NCBI GenBank assembly: GCA_000612485.1
Contig: CP007494.1
Coordinates: forward strand, 1,736,001 to 1,800,000
DNA from: Bordetella holmesii ATCC 51541
Lineage (GTDB): Bacteria; Pseudomonadota; Gammaproteobacteria; Burkholderiales; Burkholderiaceae_B
Length of the DNA stretch: 64,000 nucleotides
Direction of reading: 5' to 3'
Shown here: positions 10,538 to 19,301 of the stretch, one piece after another
Layout: every line of letters begins with the position of its first letter
Numbering within the stretch: position 1 is the stretch's first letter
Notes under the pieces: generated by a model
The model's input: only the letters and a program-made list of their open reading frames with translations
Told to the model about the DNA's origin: nothing
Database searches by the model: none
Position numbers and translations under genes: made by a program

Positions 10538-11268
10538 GGCTGCTCCGCGCGCAGGCGGTCGAAAGTAACCTCATCGATGGGCACGAAGCGAATACGGTCG
10601 CCTGGTTGCAGCAGCGATGCGGGCTCGCGTGCCGGGTCAAACATGACCAGCGGCGTGGCGCCGATGATGCTCCAGCCTCCGGGCAGGCGATTGGGATAGA
10701 TGACCGTCTGGCGGTTGGCGATGGCCACCGAGCCGGCAGGCACTTCCGTGCGTGGGGAGTCGCGCCGCGGCAGATTCAAGCGCTCGTCGTGCACGCCGAT
10801 GTAGCTGTGACCGGGGGCAAATCCCAGCATATAGACCATGCTGCCGGCTTGCCCATGCAACGCGATCAATTCCTGCTCGGTCAGTCCACAGCTTTGTGCT
10901 GCCTGGGCCAGGTCCGGGCCGTGTTTGCCTCCATAGCACACGGGCACGTCGACTTCGCGGCTGACGCGGGTGTCGGCCACGATGTCCTGCGCCAGGAGTT
11001 CGCGCACGCGATCGGCCAGTTCCGCGAATCGCAGGCCGCCTTGTGGCACCGGGCGGTAGTGCACGGCCACGGTGGTAAAGGACGGCACCACGTCGACCAC
11101 GCCCGGCCAGCGAGCCAGGCGAATCTGGCGCGCCAGTCCCAGGCATAGACGGCCCGTGGCCTCTGCAATGGTGTCGCCCAGGATGACCAGCAGGCAGCGG
11201 TCGCCCTGGGGTTGTATGCGCCAGTCAGGATGACCGGTAGGGGCTTCTTGAGTCTCGGACAACGGCAA
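10534..11268 (-). CDS. pxpB: 5-oxoprolinase subunit B (KipI/allophanate hydrolase subunit 1 family)
   Basis: This is the first gene of the pxp operon and partner of PxpC. The family motif usually written GFxPGFxYLGG appears here as MLGFAPGHSYIG, followed by RRDSPRTEVPAGSVAIA and YPNRLPGGW, both conserved in KipI proteins. The 244 residues fit the family, with a short N-terminal tail. No promoter was identified in the 20 bp separating it from the VOC gene, so the VOC gene may be co-transcribed upstream. Confidence 0.92.
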   Translation of the reverse strand: MPLSETQEAPTGHPDWRIQPQGDRCLLVILGDTIAEATGRLCLGLARQIRLARWPGVVDVVPSFTTVAVHYRPVPQGGLRFAELADRVRELLAQDIVADTRVSREVDVPVCYGGKHGPDLAQAAQSCGLTEQELIALHGQAGSMVYMLGFAPGHSYIGVHDERLNLPRRDSPRTEVPAGSVAIANRQTVIYPNRLPGGWSIIGATPLVMFDPAREPASLLQPGDRIRFVPIDEVTFDRLRAEQP

Positions 11269-11288
11269 TCCTGCTGGGCGGCAAGGGC

Positions 11289-11719
11289 TTATTTGGCGAA
11301 CAGCGACTCGATGTTCTTGAACGCCTTGAACTCCAGGGCATTGCCCGATTGGTCCAGGAAGAACATGGTGGCCTGCTCGCCGACTTCACCCTTGAAACGG
11401 ATGTAGGGCTCGATGACGAAATCGGTGCCGGCATCCGTCAGTTTCTTGGCCATGGCTTCCCATTGTTCCATCGAGAGCACCACGCCGAAGTGACGCACCG
11501 GCACGTTGTGAGAGTCTACGGCATTGGTGGCGTTTGCGCCGCATTCTTGGGGGCAAGGTGAGCGACGATCTGGTGGCCGTAGAAATTGAAATCGATCCAC
11601 TCGGGCGAGCTGCGCCCTTCCGAACAGCCCAGCAGTTCGCCATAGAACTCGCGGGCTTCGGCCAGGTCACGTACCGGGAAGGCAAGGTGGAAAGGGGGGA
11701 TGGCGGTTTGAGCGGTCAT
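11289..11719 (-). pseudogene. VOC/glyoxalase-fold protein, frameshifted
   Basis: This small vicinal-oxygen-chelate protein begins [19 protein letters not shown] and contains ARQFYGELLG-like text (here [11 protein letters not shown]). The second half [13 protein letters not shown] to [13 protein letters not shown] is the conserved metal-site half. The two halves are in different frames. At about 11546 one base of a GG pair (minus strand) is missing; restoring it gives [11 protein letters not shown] and one 143-residue protein. Such proteins are usually dioxygenases, isomerases or resistance proteins; the substrate is unknown. It is divergent from the LysR gene, which may regulate it. Confidence 0.8.
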
Positions 11720-11865
11720 GATGAAAATTTCCAGACAGGGCAGCACCATGCTGCGAGCGACATAGTTTACGGATTGTTTTTTTGATCGAAAAACGATATT
11801 TTTGGGACTTAGGATCAATTATTTTTGTGCTCGTTCTGGTGTGCTAATTCGCCCCTATTTAATTC

Positions 11866-12777
11866 ATGCTTCGTGAGTTCAGAACCTTCGTCGCCGTGGC
11901 CCGTGACGGTACCTTCACCGGGGCGGGTCGTCAGCTCGGCCTGACGCAATCGGCCGTCAGCGCCCAGATCCGGCGTCTGGAGAATCATCTGGGTGTGACG
12001 CTGTTTGACCGCAGCGCCAAGGCGGCGGCGCTCAATGCCCAGGGGCGGGCATTGTTGCCCCAAGCCGAGGAGCTGCTGGAACTGGCCGACGGAATGGTCA
12101 AGCAGGGGGGAGGGCGAGTCAGCGGGGTGTTGCGTATTGGCGCCATCGCCTCGGTTCAGCAGGATCTGCTGGTGCGTGCACTCAAGCCCTTTCGAGCAGC
12201 CTATCCCGATGTCCGTGTGCGGGTGGTGCCAGGGGTGTCGCTGTCACTGCTGGGCCAGGTCGACGCCGGCGAGGTGGATCTGGTGGTGCAGATTCGCCCG
12301 CCCTTCGCCTTGCCGCCCGAACTGGCCTGGCAGGCGCTGCTCAGCGAGCCGATGGTGCTGGCGGTCAAGGATACGATGCCGCTGCGGCCCTGGCGCGACC
12401 TGCTCGAAACCGAACCGTTCATACGGTATGAGCGCTCATCGTTTGGCGGGCGGCTGGTCGATCGGTTCCTGCGCCGCCACCGCATCGAGGTTCAAGAGGC
12501 GGTCGAACTCGATGAAATCGATGCGCTGGCCAATCTGGTGCGTGCTGGCCTGGGCGTTGCCATCCTGCCGCATACGCGCTGGCTCAACCGCACCGGGCTG
12601 CGTCTCATCGAACTCGGAGAGCCCGATTTTGTGCGGGAGATCGGCCTGATCGGGCGCCTGTCACGCTCGGCCATACTCGAAAAAATGGGAGTCTGCCTGC
12701 AGCAGGCCAGCGCGGAGCAGGCCGGACCCGCAGGTCCGGCCGCCACACCGGTCAAAGGCGATCGCAACGTACCGTGA
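11866..12777 (+). CDS. LysR-family transcriptional regulator
   Basis: The N-terminal helix-turn-helix is canonical (FVAVARDGTFTGAGRQLGLT then QSAVSAQIRRLE, residues ~7-40), followed by a periplasmic-binding-like effector domain (residues ~90-290). Length is 303 residues. It is transcribed away from the VOC-fold gene 146 bp upstream; LysR regulators commonly control the divergent neighbour, so that gene is the best target guess. Its end overlaps the end of serA on the other strand by 26 bp. Confidence 0.9.
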   Translation: MLREFRTFVAVARDGTFTGAGRQLGLTQSAVSAQIRRLENHLGVTLFDRSAKAAALNAQGRALLPQAEELLELADGMVKQGGGRVSGVLRIGAIASVQQDLLVRALKPFRAAYPDVRVRVVPGVSLSLLGQVDAGEVDLVVQIRPPFALPPELAWQALLSEPMVLAVKDTMPLRPWRDLLETEPFIRYERSSFGGRLVDRFLRRHRIEVQEAVELDEIDALANLVRAGLGVAILPHTRWLNRTGLRLIELGEPDFVREIGLIGRLSRSAILEKMGVCLQQASAEQAGPAGPAATPVKGDRNVP

Positions 12778-13951
12778 TGGGGTGGCTGCGCAGCGCACTC
12801 ATGACGGTGTCGTCGACGGTGCCGTCGACATCGGTGACCACATAACCGATCTGGCCACGGGTCTGCAGGGTCTGGCTGACGATGTTCAAGCCATGTTCGG
12901 CCAGCAGGTTGTCCAGCGTGCCCAGGGCGCCTGGCGCATTGCGGTGGACGTGAAGAATGCGCGCCGCGCCCGCCGGCTCTACATAAGCCAGTTCGGGGAA
13001 GTTGACCGCCGTCTTGGTCGTGCCGGCCCGCAGAAAGCGCACCAGCTTTTCGGCGACTTCGCGGCCGATGTTTTCCTGGGACTCCTGGGTGCTGCCGCCG
13101 ATGTGCGGGGTCAGGATGACATTGGGCAGGCCGATGAGCGGGCTGGCCAGGGGCTCGTCCGGGCCCTTGGGTTCAGACGGGAAAACGTCCAGCGCCGCGC
13201 CGGCCAGATGGCCTTGGCGCAACGCCGTGTTCAGGGCGTCGATATCCACGACCGCGCCGCGCGAGGCGTTGATCAGAATGGCGCCACGGCGCATCTGGGA
13301 CAGCGCTTCGGCGTTGATGATGTTCTCGGTGCCTTTGCCGCCGGGCACGTGCAGTGTCACGACATCAGACTGGCTGAGCAGCTCGTTGAGTGACGCAGCG
13401 GCTCGCGCATTGCCCAGCGGCAGCTTGGCTTCGACGTCGAAGTACACCACCCGCATGCCGATGGCTTCGGCCAGCGTGCTGATCTGCGAACCGATATTGC
13501 CGTAGCCGACGATGCCCAGCGTCTTGCCGCGCGCCTCAAAGGCGCCAGCAGCGCTTTTGTCCCAGTGCCCCTGATGCACCCGCAGATTCTTCTCGGGGAT
13601 GCGGCGCAACAGCAAGATGGCCTCGCCCAGGACCAGTTCGGCAACGGAACGGGTATTCGAAAACGGTGCGTTGAAGACTGGAATGCCACGCTTCATGGCG
13701 GCGTCCACATCGACCTGATTGGTGCCGATGCAAAAGCATCCCACCACGCGGATGTCGGGAAACTCTGCCAGCAGCTCGGCATCCAGATGGGTACGAGAAC
13801 GGATCCCCACCACTTCGGCGCCGCGCAGTGCGGCGCGCAACTCGGCCGCAGGCAACGCGGTGCTGTGCGTGGCGATATCGGAGTAGCCGGCGGCTTCGAA
13901 GACCGCGCGGGCGCTGGGGTGAACGTTCTCGAAAAAAACGATTTGAGCCAT
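12752..13951 (-). CDS. serA: D-3-phosphoglycerate dehydrogenase (SerA)
   Basis: SerA oxidises 3-phosphoglycerate with NAD to start serine synthesis. The Rossmann motif LGIVGYGNIGSQ, the substrate/catalytic region NASRGAVVD and the catalytic-His region TPHIGGSTQE are present. A C-terminal ACT domain (from ~residue 325) would give serine feedback control. Start MAQIVFFENVH at 13951 gives 399 residues, matching the shorter proteobacterial form. The frame stays open further upstream to 14053, but that stretch is not family-like. Confidence 0.95.
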   Translation of the reverse strand: MAQIVFFENVHPSARAVFEAAGYSDIATHSTALPAAELRAALRGAEVVGIRSRTHLDAELLAEFPDIRVVGCFCIGTNQVDVDAAMKRGIPVFNAPFSNTRSVAELVLGEAILLLRRIPEKNLRVHQGHWDKSAAGAFEARGKTLGIVGYGNIGSQISTLAEAIGMRVVYFDVEAKLPLGNARAAASLNELLSQSDVVTLHVPGGKGTENIINAEALSQMRRGAILINASRGAVVDIDALNTALRQGHLAGAALDVFPSEPKGPDEPLASPLIGLPNVILTPHIGGSTQESQENIGREVAEKLVRFLRAGTTKTAVNFPELAYVEPAGAARILHVHRNAPGALGTLDNLLAEHGLNIVSQTLQTRGQIGYVVTDVDGTVDDTVMSALRSHPITVRCDRL

Positions 13952-14124
13952 GGATGCTTGCCGTAAGGAAAGAGTGGCCCGGGGTGTCCCGGAGCGGTGC
14001 CAGTGGGCACCGACACCCCAATTGTGGACCAGATTCATGCTGCAAGCGCACAAACCCTTGGCGGCAGTGGGGCCTCACGCCGCGTCGCGGGCTGCCCCGT
14101 TCTCTCCCGACTCGGGCCGCTCCC

Positions 14125-15432
14125 TCAGGCTGGCTCGGCGGGGACCACGCGATCAGGCGGGAACAACAACGAGAAGGTACTGCCCTTGCCGGGTTCGCTT
14201 TCGATCAGTAGCTCGGCATCGTGGCGCAGCACGATGTGCTTGGTGATGGCCAGGCCCAGGCCCGTGCCACCGACGGCGCGCGAGCGGCCCCGGTCGACAC
14301 GGTAGAAGCGTTCGGTCAGGCGGGGGATGTGGCGTGCGGGGATACCGATACCTGTATCCCTGACGCTGTAGCGGGCGCCGCCGTCGGGCGTGCCTTGCCA
14401 ACTCACGGTGATATGTCCGCCCTCGGGGGTGTAACGCACCGCGTTGGTCAGCAGATTCGACAGCGCCGAGGCCAGCTCCGAGCCGCTGCCCAGAACGTCC
14501 AGGTTGGCATCGACCTGCCATTCGAAATGATGCCGGCCGCCTGACAGCGCCTCGGCCTGCTGGCGTGCGGTCTGAAGCAACGCCTGGATATTGACGGCTA
14601 CCGGGTCCGTGCCGGGGGAGGACTCCAGCGTCGAGAGGGTGAGAAGATCCTCGACGATGGCCTGCATGCGTTGCGCCTGCTCCAGCATCATGGCCAGATA
14701 CTGGCTGCGCTGTTCTTCGCCCAGCGCCTCTGGCGGCATGTCGTGCAGCGTTTCCAGAAAACCTGCCAGCACCGTCAGTGGTGTGCGCAGCTCATGCGAC
14801 ACGTTGGCCACGAAATCGCGCCGTGTGGTCTCGAGTTTTTCGATCTGGGTCACATCGCGCGTGATCAGCAGACGGCGGCTGGAGGCGTAAGTGGCCAGCT
14901 GAATCATCATGACGCGCTCCTGGCCCGACTGGCCCACGCGCACCAGAATGGGTTCGGGCCAGTTGCTGCGATGCGCATAGGCGACGAACTCGGGCGAACG
15001 CAGCAGATTCATCAGATTCTGTCCGCGATCCGCGGGCAGACGCAGCCCCAGGTGACGTCGGGCCATGCGGTTGCCCCATTCGATCTGGTAGTCCTCGTTC
15101 AGGGTCACGACGCCATCGGGCAGGGCCTGGGCGGCGGCCAGCATGCCCTGCATGGTGTCCTGCAGCTCGGCCAGTTCGCGCCGCCGGGCCCGGGTGTAGC
15201 GGTACAGCGGGGCCAGAATGTCCTCCCAGGGGCCCACGCCGGCAGGCGGCGCCGTATCCGGGTCATGGGCCCAGGCCGAGACGCGTTGCAAGCGCCAACT
15301 GCGCCATAGCACCATGGCCGTCATGGCCGCGGAAAACAACACCCAGCCGGCGGGCGAGCCCGCCAGCGCATGGAGCAGCAGGCTGATCACCGCCCAAAGG
15401 ACGATCAGCAAAAGCGTACGCAGCCAGATCAT
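14125..15432 (-). CDS. phoR: Phosphate-regulon sensor histidine kinase PhoR
   Basis: This inner-membrane kinase controls the phosphate-starvation response with PhoB. Two N-terminal transmembrane segments (residues ~5-45) are followed by a PAS-like region (~95-195). The H-box FVANVSHELRTPL carries phospho-acceptor His213. ATP-binding boxes follow (NLLTNAVRYTP, DTGIGIP, GGTGLGLAI). At 435 residues it is the usual length. It lies 12 bp downstream of phoB and is surely co-transcribed. Confidence 0.94.
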   Translation of the reverse strand: MIWLRTLLLIVLWAVISLLLHALAGSPAGWVLFSAAMTAMVLWRSWRLQRVSAWAHDPDTAPPAGVGPWEDILAPLYRYTRARRRELAELQDTMQGMLAAAQALPDGVVTLNEDYQIEWGNRMARRHLGLRLPADRGQNLMNLLRSPEFVAYAHRSNWPEPILVRVGQSGQERVMMIQLATYASSRRLLITRDVTQIEKLETTRRDFVANVSHELRTPLTVLAGFLETLHDMPPEALGEEQRSQYLAMMLEQAQRMQAIVEDLLTLSTLESSPGTDPVAVNIQALLQTARQQAEALSGGRHHFEWQVDANLDVLGSGSELASALSNLLTNAVRYTPEGGHITVSWQGTPDGGARYSVRDTGIGIPARHIPRLTERFYRVDRGRSRAVGGTGLGLAITKHIVLRHDAELLIESEPGKGSTFSLLFPPDRVVPAEPA

Positions 15433-15444
15433 CGTGGTGGGTTT

Positions 15445-16143
15445 CTACCGTGCCGGCACCTGAGAGGTGAATCGATAGCCGCTGCCGCGCACGGTTTCGA
15501 CGTGCGCATCATGGCCGCTGGGCTCCAGCGCCTTACGCAGGCGGCGGATATGGACATCGACCGTGCGCTCCTCGACGAAGACGTGGTCGCCCCAGACCTG
15601 ATCGAGCAATTGCGAACGCGAGAACACGCGCTCGGGGTGCGTCATGAAGAAATGCAGCAGACGGAACTCGGTCGGGCCGATCTGCAAGGGCTGAGTATTG
15701 CCCGACAGGCGGTGAGTGACCGGATCCAGCTTCAGGCCGCTGACATCGATGATGTCGTCGGTGAGTTGAGGCGCGCGGCGGCGCAACACCGCTTTGATGC
15801 GCGCCATCAGCTCCTTGGGTGAGAAGGGCTTGGTAATGTAGTCATCGGCGCCGGCTTCCAGGCCGTCGACTTTGTCCTGTTCGGCACCCTTGGCCGTGAG
15901 CATGATGACCGGCACGTTGCGGGTGCGCTCGTCATCACGCAGTTTGCGCGCCAGCGACAGGCCGGACATGCCCGGAAGCATCCAGTCCAGCAGGATCAGA
16001 TCGGGGAGCTCGGCGCGGATCAGGGTCTGGGCCTGTTCGGCGTCGAAAGCACGCAGGACTTTATGGCCGGCGAAAGACAGGTTGACCGCGATCAGTTCCT
16101 GGATGGCGGGTTCGTCTTCGACGACAAGAATAGTGCTAGACAT
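15445..16143 (-). CDS. phoB: Phosphate-regulon response regulator PhoB
   Basis: An N-terminal receiver domain has the acidic pair ED at residues 9-10, phospho-acceptor Asp53 in LILLDWMLPG, and the conserved Lys in MLTAK. The C-terminal OmpR-type winged helix ends in RRLRKALEP and VRGSGYRF. Start MSSTILVVED at 16143 gives 232 residues, as expected; a longer frame to 16170 lacks support. It is first in the phoB-phoR pair and divergent from ubiE. The pst/phoU transport genes are not in this window. Confidence 0.95.
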   Translation of the reverse strand: MSSTILVVEDEPAIQELIAVNLSFAGHKVLRAFDAEQAQTLIRAELPDLILLDWMLPGMSGLSLARKLRDDERTRNVPVIMLTAKGAEQDKVDGLEAGADDYITKPFSPKELMARIKAVLRRRAPQLTDDIIDVSGLKLDPVTHRLSGNTQPLQIGPTEFRLLHFFMTHPERVFSRSQLLDQVWGDHVFVEERTVDVHIRRLRKALEPSGHDAHVETVRGSGYRFTSQVPAR

Positions 16144-16283
16144 AGGGATGGTTACGCAGCAGTGCGCCACATGGCGCGAACGTTGCCATAGTATGGCCGC
16201 AATATTTCAGGTATGTGACCAAGCTTGCGGCCGGATTGCCTGCGCCAATCGGCTACCATTGGACCATATCCCGGGATTTCACC

Positions 16284-17054
16284 ATGCAAAAGCCTTCCTC
16301 TCCTTCCGATACGTCCCCTTCCGGCAGCACCCACTTCGGTTTTCAGTCCGTAGCCGAAGGCGACAAGGCGCGCAAAGTTGCCGAAGTCTTTCATTCGGTC
16401 GCCTCGCGCTATGACGTCATGAATGACTTGATGTCAGGCGGTTTGCACCGCATCTGGAAAGCCTTCACGATCGGCCGTGCCGCCGTGCGGCCTGGCATGA
16501 AAGTGCTGGATATCGCGGGCGGCACGGGCGATCTGGCCCGCGCCTTTGCCAAGCGCGCCGGCCCCACCGGCGAGGTATGGCTGACCGATATCAATGATTC
16601 GATGCTGCGCGTCGGACGCGATCGCCTGACAGACAGCGGTCTCATCCTGCCGGTCGCGGTCTGTGATGCGGAAAAACTCCCGTTTCCCGATGGCCACTTC
16701 GATCGCGTGAGCGTGGCCTTCGGCTTGCGCAACATGACGCACAAGGATCGGGCGCTGGCCGAAATGACCCGTGTGCTCAAGCCGGGCGGCAAGTTGCTGG
16801 TGCTGGAGTTCTCACGGGTCGCCAAACCGCTGGCGCCGGCTTATGACTGGTATTCCTTCAACGTGCTCCCCTGGTTGGGCAAGAAAGTCGCCAATGACGA
16901 AGCGAGCTACCGGTACCTGGCCGAATCCATCCGCATGCACCCCGACCAGGACACGCTTGCCGACATGATGCGCGCCGCCGGCCTGGACCGTGTGCAGTAC
17001 TTCAACCTGACCGCTGGCGTGGCCGCCCTGCACGAAGGGGTGCGACTGAGCTAG
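16284..17054 (+). CDS. ubiE: Ubiquinone/menaquinone C-methyltransferase UbiE
   Basis: This SAM-dependent enzyme methylates the ring carbon of demethylubiquinol precursors. The SAM-binding [12 protein letters not shown] and the family signatures [29 protein letters not shown] and RVLKPGG are all present. Start MQKPSSPSD at 16284 gives 256 residues. Downstream, with no other native gene between, come a Tim44-like gene and, after the accessory locus, ubiJ and ubiB, so this was probably one respiratory-quinone gene neighbourhood now split by insertions. Confidence 0.95.
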   Translation: MQKPSSPSDTSPSGSTHFGFQSVAEGDKARKVAEVFHSVASRYDVMNDLMSGGLHRIWKAFTIGRAAVRPGMKVLDIAGGTGDLARAFAKRAGPTGEVWLTDINDSMLRVGRDRLTDSGLILPVAVCDAEKLPFPDGHFDRVSVAFGLRNMTHKDRALAEMTRVLKPGGKLLVLEFSRVAKPLAPAYDWYSFNVLPWLGKKVANDEASYRYLAESIRMHPDQDTLADMMRAAGLDRVQYFNLTAGVAALHEGVRLS

Positions 17055-17178
17055 GGGTGCAAGTCCTGCCTGGGGGAGTATTTGTCGCTACTGCGGGAAC
17101 TTGTGGTGGATGACCTTGTCCGTTATTCTTAAGGTTGTTCAGTTTAATGTAAGAAAGTGGCGGCAGGCACCGCCTAGC

Positions 17179-18220
17179 TGTGAAGATTCAATAGGTTGTA
17201 TGCATGGTTCATCCGAACCGGATTTGAGAAACTGGAAATCGCCAACCCCCCAGTTCACTCAAGGAGCCCGGCCGGATGAACACCCATAAGCATGCCCGAT
17301 TGACCTTCCTACGTCGCCTCGAAATGGTCCAGCAATTGATCGCCCATCAAGTTTGTGTGCCTGAAGCGGCCCGCGCCTATGGGGTCACCGCGCCGACTGT
17401 GCGCAAATGGCTGGGCCGCTTCCTGGCTCAGGGCCAGGCGGGTTTGGCCGATGCGTCCTCGCGCCCGACGGTCTCGCCCCGAGCGATTGCGCCGGCCAAG
17501 GCGCTGGCTATCGTGGAGCTGCGCCGCAAGCGGCTGACCCAAGCGCGCATCGCCCAGGCGCTGGGCGTGTCAGCCAGCACCGTCAGCCGCGTCCTGGCCC
17601 GCGCCGGTCTGTCGCACCTGGCCGACCTGGAGCCGGCCGAGCCGGTGGTGCGCTACGAGCATCAGGCCCCCGGCGATCTGCTGCACATCGACATCAAGAA
17701 GCTGGGACGTATCCAGCGCCCTGGCCACCGGGTCACGGGCAACCGACGCGATACCGTTGAGGGGCCGGCTGGGACTTCGTCTTCGTGGCCATCGATGACC
17801 ACGCCCGCGTGGCCTTCACCGACATCCACCCCGACGAGCGCTTCCCCAGCGCCGTCCAGTTCCTCAAGGACGCAGTGGCCTACTACCAGCGCCTGGGCGT
17901 GACCATCCAGCGCTTGCTCACCGACAATGGCTCGGCCTTTCGCAGCCGCGCCTTCGCCGCGCTGTGCCATGAGCTGGGCATCAAGCACCGCTTTACCCGA
18001 CCTTACCGCCCACAGACCAATGGCAAGGCCGAACGCTTCATCCAGTCGGCCTTGCGTGAGTGGGCTTACGCTCACACCTACCAGAACTCCCAACACCGAG
18101 CCGATGCCATGAAATCCTGGCTACACCACTACAACTGGCATCGACCCCACCAAGGCATCGGGCGCGCTGTACCCATCTCCAGACTCAACCTGGACGAATA
18201 CAACCTATTGACAGTTCACA
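17179..18220 (+). mobile_element. IS481, copy A
   Basis: The element begins TGTGAAGATTCAATAGG and ends with the imperfect inverted copy (CCTATTGACAGTTCACA). It is flanked by a perfect 6-bp target duplication CCTAGC at 17173-17178 and 18221-18226, fitting the NCTAGN preference of IS481. It is 1042 bp, one base shorter than copy B because of a missing G at 17761-17764. It sits between ubiE and the Tim44-like gene, transposase in the same direction. Confidence 0.95.
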
Positions 18221-18225
18221 CCTAG
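17276..18225 (+). pseudogene. IS481 transposase, copy A, frameshifted
   Basis: This is a DDE integrase-type transposase with an N-terminal helix-turn-helix (ARAYGVTAPTVRKWLGRF). The frame is broken in the catalytic core at 17761-17764, where GGGG replaces the GGGGG of copy B, so residues after VEG are misread. The catalytic Asp of TDNGSAF and Glu of NGKAERF lie in the second frame. Two substitutions also separate the copies near the 5' end. The stop TAG falls inside the target duplication, not in the element itself. Confidence 0.92.
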
Positions 18226-18274
18226 CCGCCACTCGCCTCTGCGGGGGGGCGAATACACGAGGAGCATTATCGTC

Positions 18275-19246
18275 ATGTCCATCAAGTTTGGCCTTTCCCG
18301 AGTGCTGGCTGCGGCGTTGATCGCCGTATCCGGCGCCGCGCTGATCACGGCGTCCTTTGACGCGGAAGCGCGCCGCGCCGGCGGCGGCTCCAGCGCCGGC
18401 CGCCAATCCTCCAACGTCACCACCCAGCGGCAGGCCACCAAGCCACCGGCTACTCCGGGTGCGGGCACCACGGCTGGCGCCACGTCGGCCGCCGCCGCCA
18501 AGAGCGGCGCGTCGCGCTGGCTGGGCCCCATCGCCGGCATCGCCGCCGGGCTGGGTCTGGCCGCGCTGTTCTCCAGCCTCGGTCTGGGTGGCGCGTTGGC
18601 TGAGTTCCTCGGCAGCGCGTTGCTGATCGGCCTGGTGATCTTTGCGGTTCTGTTCCTCGTTCGCCGCCTGCGCGGCGCCGCGCCACGTCAGGCCATGCAG
18701 GGCGCTTACAGCTCCGCAGGCAGTCCGCCCGCACAACAGAACTCGCAGCCCGCCTGGCGCGAGAGCCTGGCTGCGGCCCCGGCGGCAGCACCTGCTGCCT
18801 CCGTAGCTGCCGCGCCAGTGGCCGCGTCCCTGCCCAAGGCGGGCGACGACGGTAACTGGTTCATCCCGGGTGACTTCGACACGCCGCGTTTTCTGCAGCA
18901 GGCCAAAGAGCAATTCGTCCGCATCCAGGGCATCTGGGACAGCGGCAACGTCGACAACTTGCGCGATCTGCTCACCGATGACCTGATCGCCGAGTTCAAG
19001 CCGCAACTCGAAGCGCGCGGCACCGAAGTCAACAAGACCGAAGTCGTGCTGCTCAACGCTGAGCTGCTGGGTATCGAGACCGTCTCCGACGGCCATCTGG
19101 CCAGCGTGCGCTTCTCCGGCATGCTGCGCGAAACCCCGGGCGCCGAAGCCTTCCGTTTTGAAGAGGTCTGGAACCTCTTCAAACCCACCAGTGGCGGATG
19201 GTTGCTGGCCGGCATTCAACAGATCCCGGTCGAGTACGCCAACTGA
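18275..19246 (+). CDS. Tim44-like domain protein, membrane-anchored
   Basis: An N-terminal signal-like segment (residues ~5-30) leads into a low-complexity Ala/Ser/Thr-rich stretch. Two hydrophobic segments follow (~90-110 and ~115-130, GALAEFLGSALLIGLVIFAV). The C-terminal Tim44-like domain (~residues 205-320) includes FLQQAKEQFVRIQGIWDSGN and EEVWNLFKP. Bacterial Tim44-like proteins near ubiE/ubiB have no firmly known role. Length is 323 residues; a GAGGAG-type ribosome site precedes the ATG. A terminator follows. Confidence 0.88.
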   Translation: MSIKFGLSRVLAAALIAVSGAALITASFDAEARRAGGGSSAGRQSSNVTTQRQATKPPATPGAGTTAGATSAAAAKSGASRWLGPIAGIAAGLGLAALFSSLGLGGALAEFLGSALLIGLVIFAVLFLVRRLRGAAPRQAMQGAYSSAGSPPAQQNSQPAWRESLAAAPAAAPAASVAAAPVAASLPKAGDDGNWFIPGDFDTPRFLQQAKEQFVRIQGIWDSGNVDNLRDLLTDDLIAEFKPQLEARGTEVNKTEVVLLNAELLGIETVSDGHLASVRFSGMLRETPGAEAFRFEEVWNLFKPTSGGWLLAGIQQIPVEYAN

Positions 19247-19270
19247 TTCGCCAGGCTCCGTAGTACTTTG

Positions 19271-19299
19271 AATGCCCGCGCTTTGCGCGGGCATTTTTT
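19271..19299 (+). terminator. Terminator after the Tim44-like gene, target of IS1001
   Basis: An 11-bp perfect stem (AATGCCCGCGC with GCGCGGGCATT), 3-nt loop and T-run. IS1001 inserted at the end of the T-run and duplicated it, so this copy of the terminator remains complete. Confidence 0.9.
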
Positions 19300-19301
19300 C
19301 T

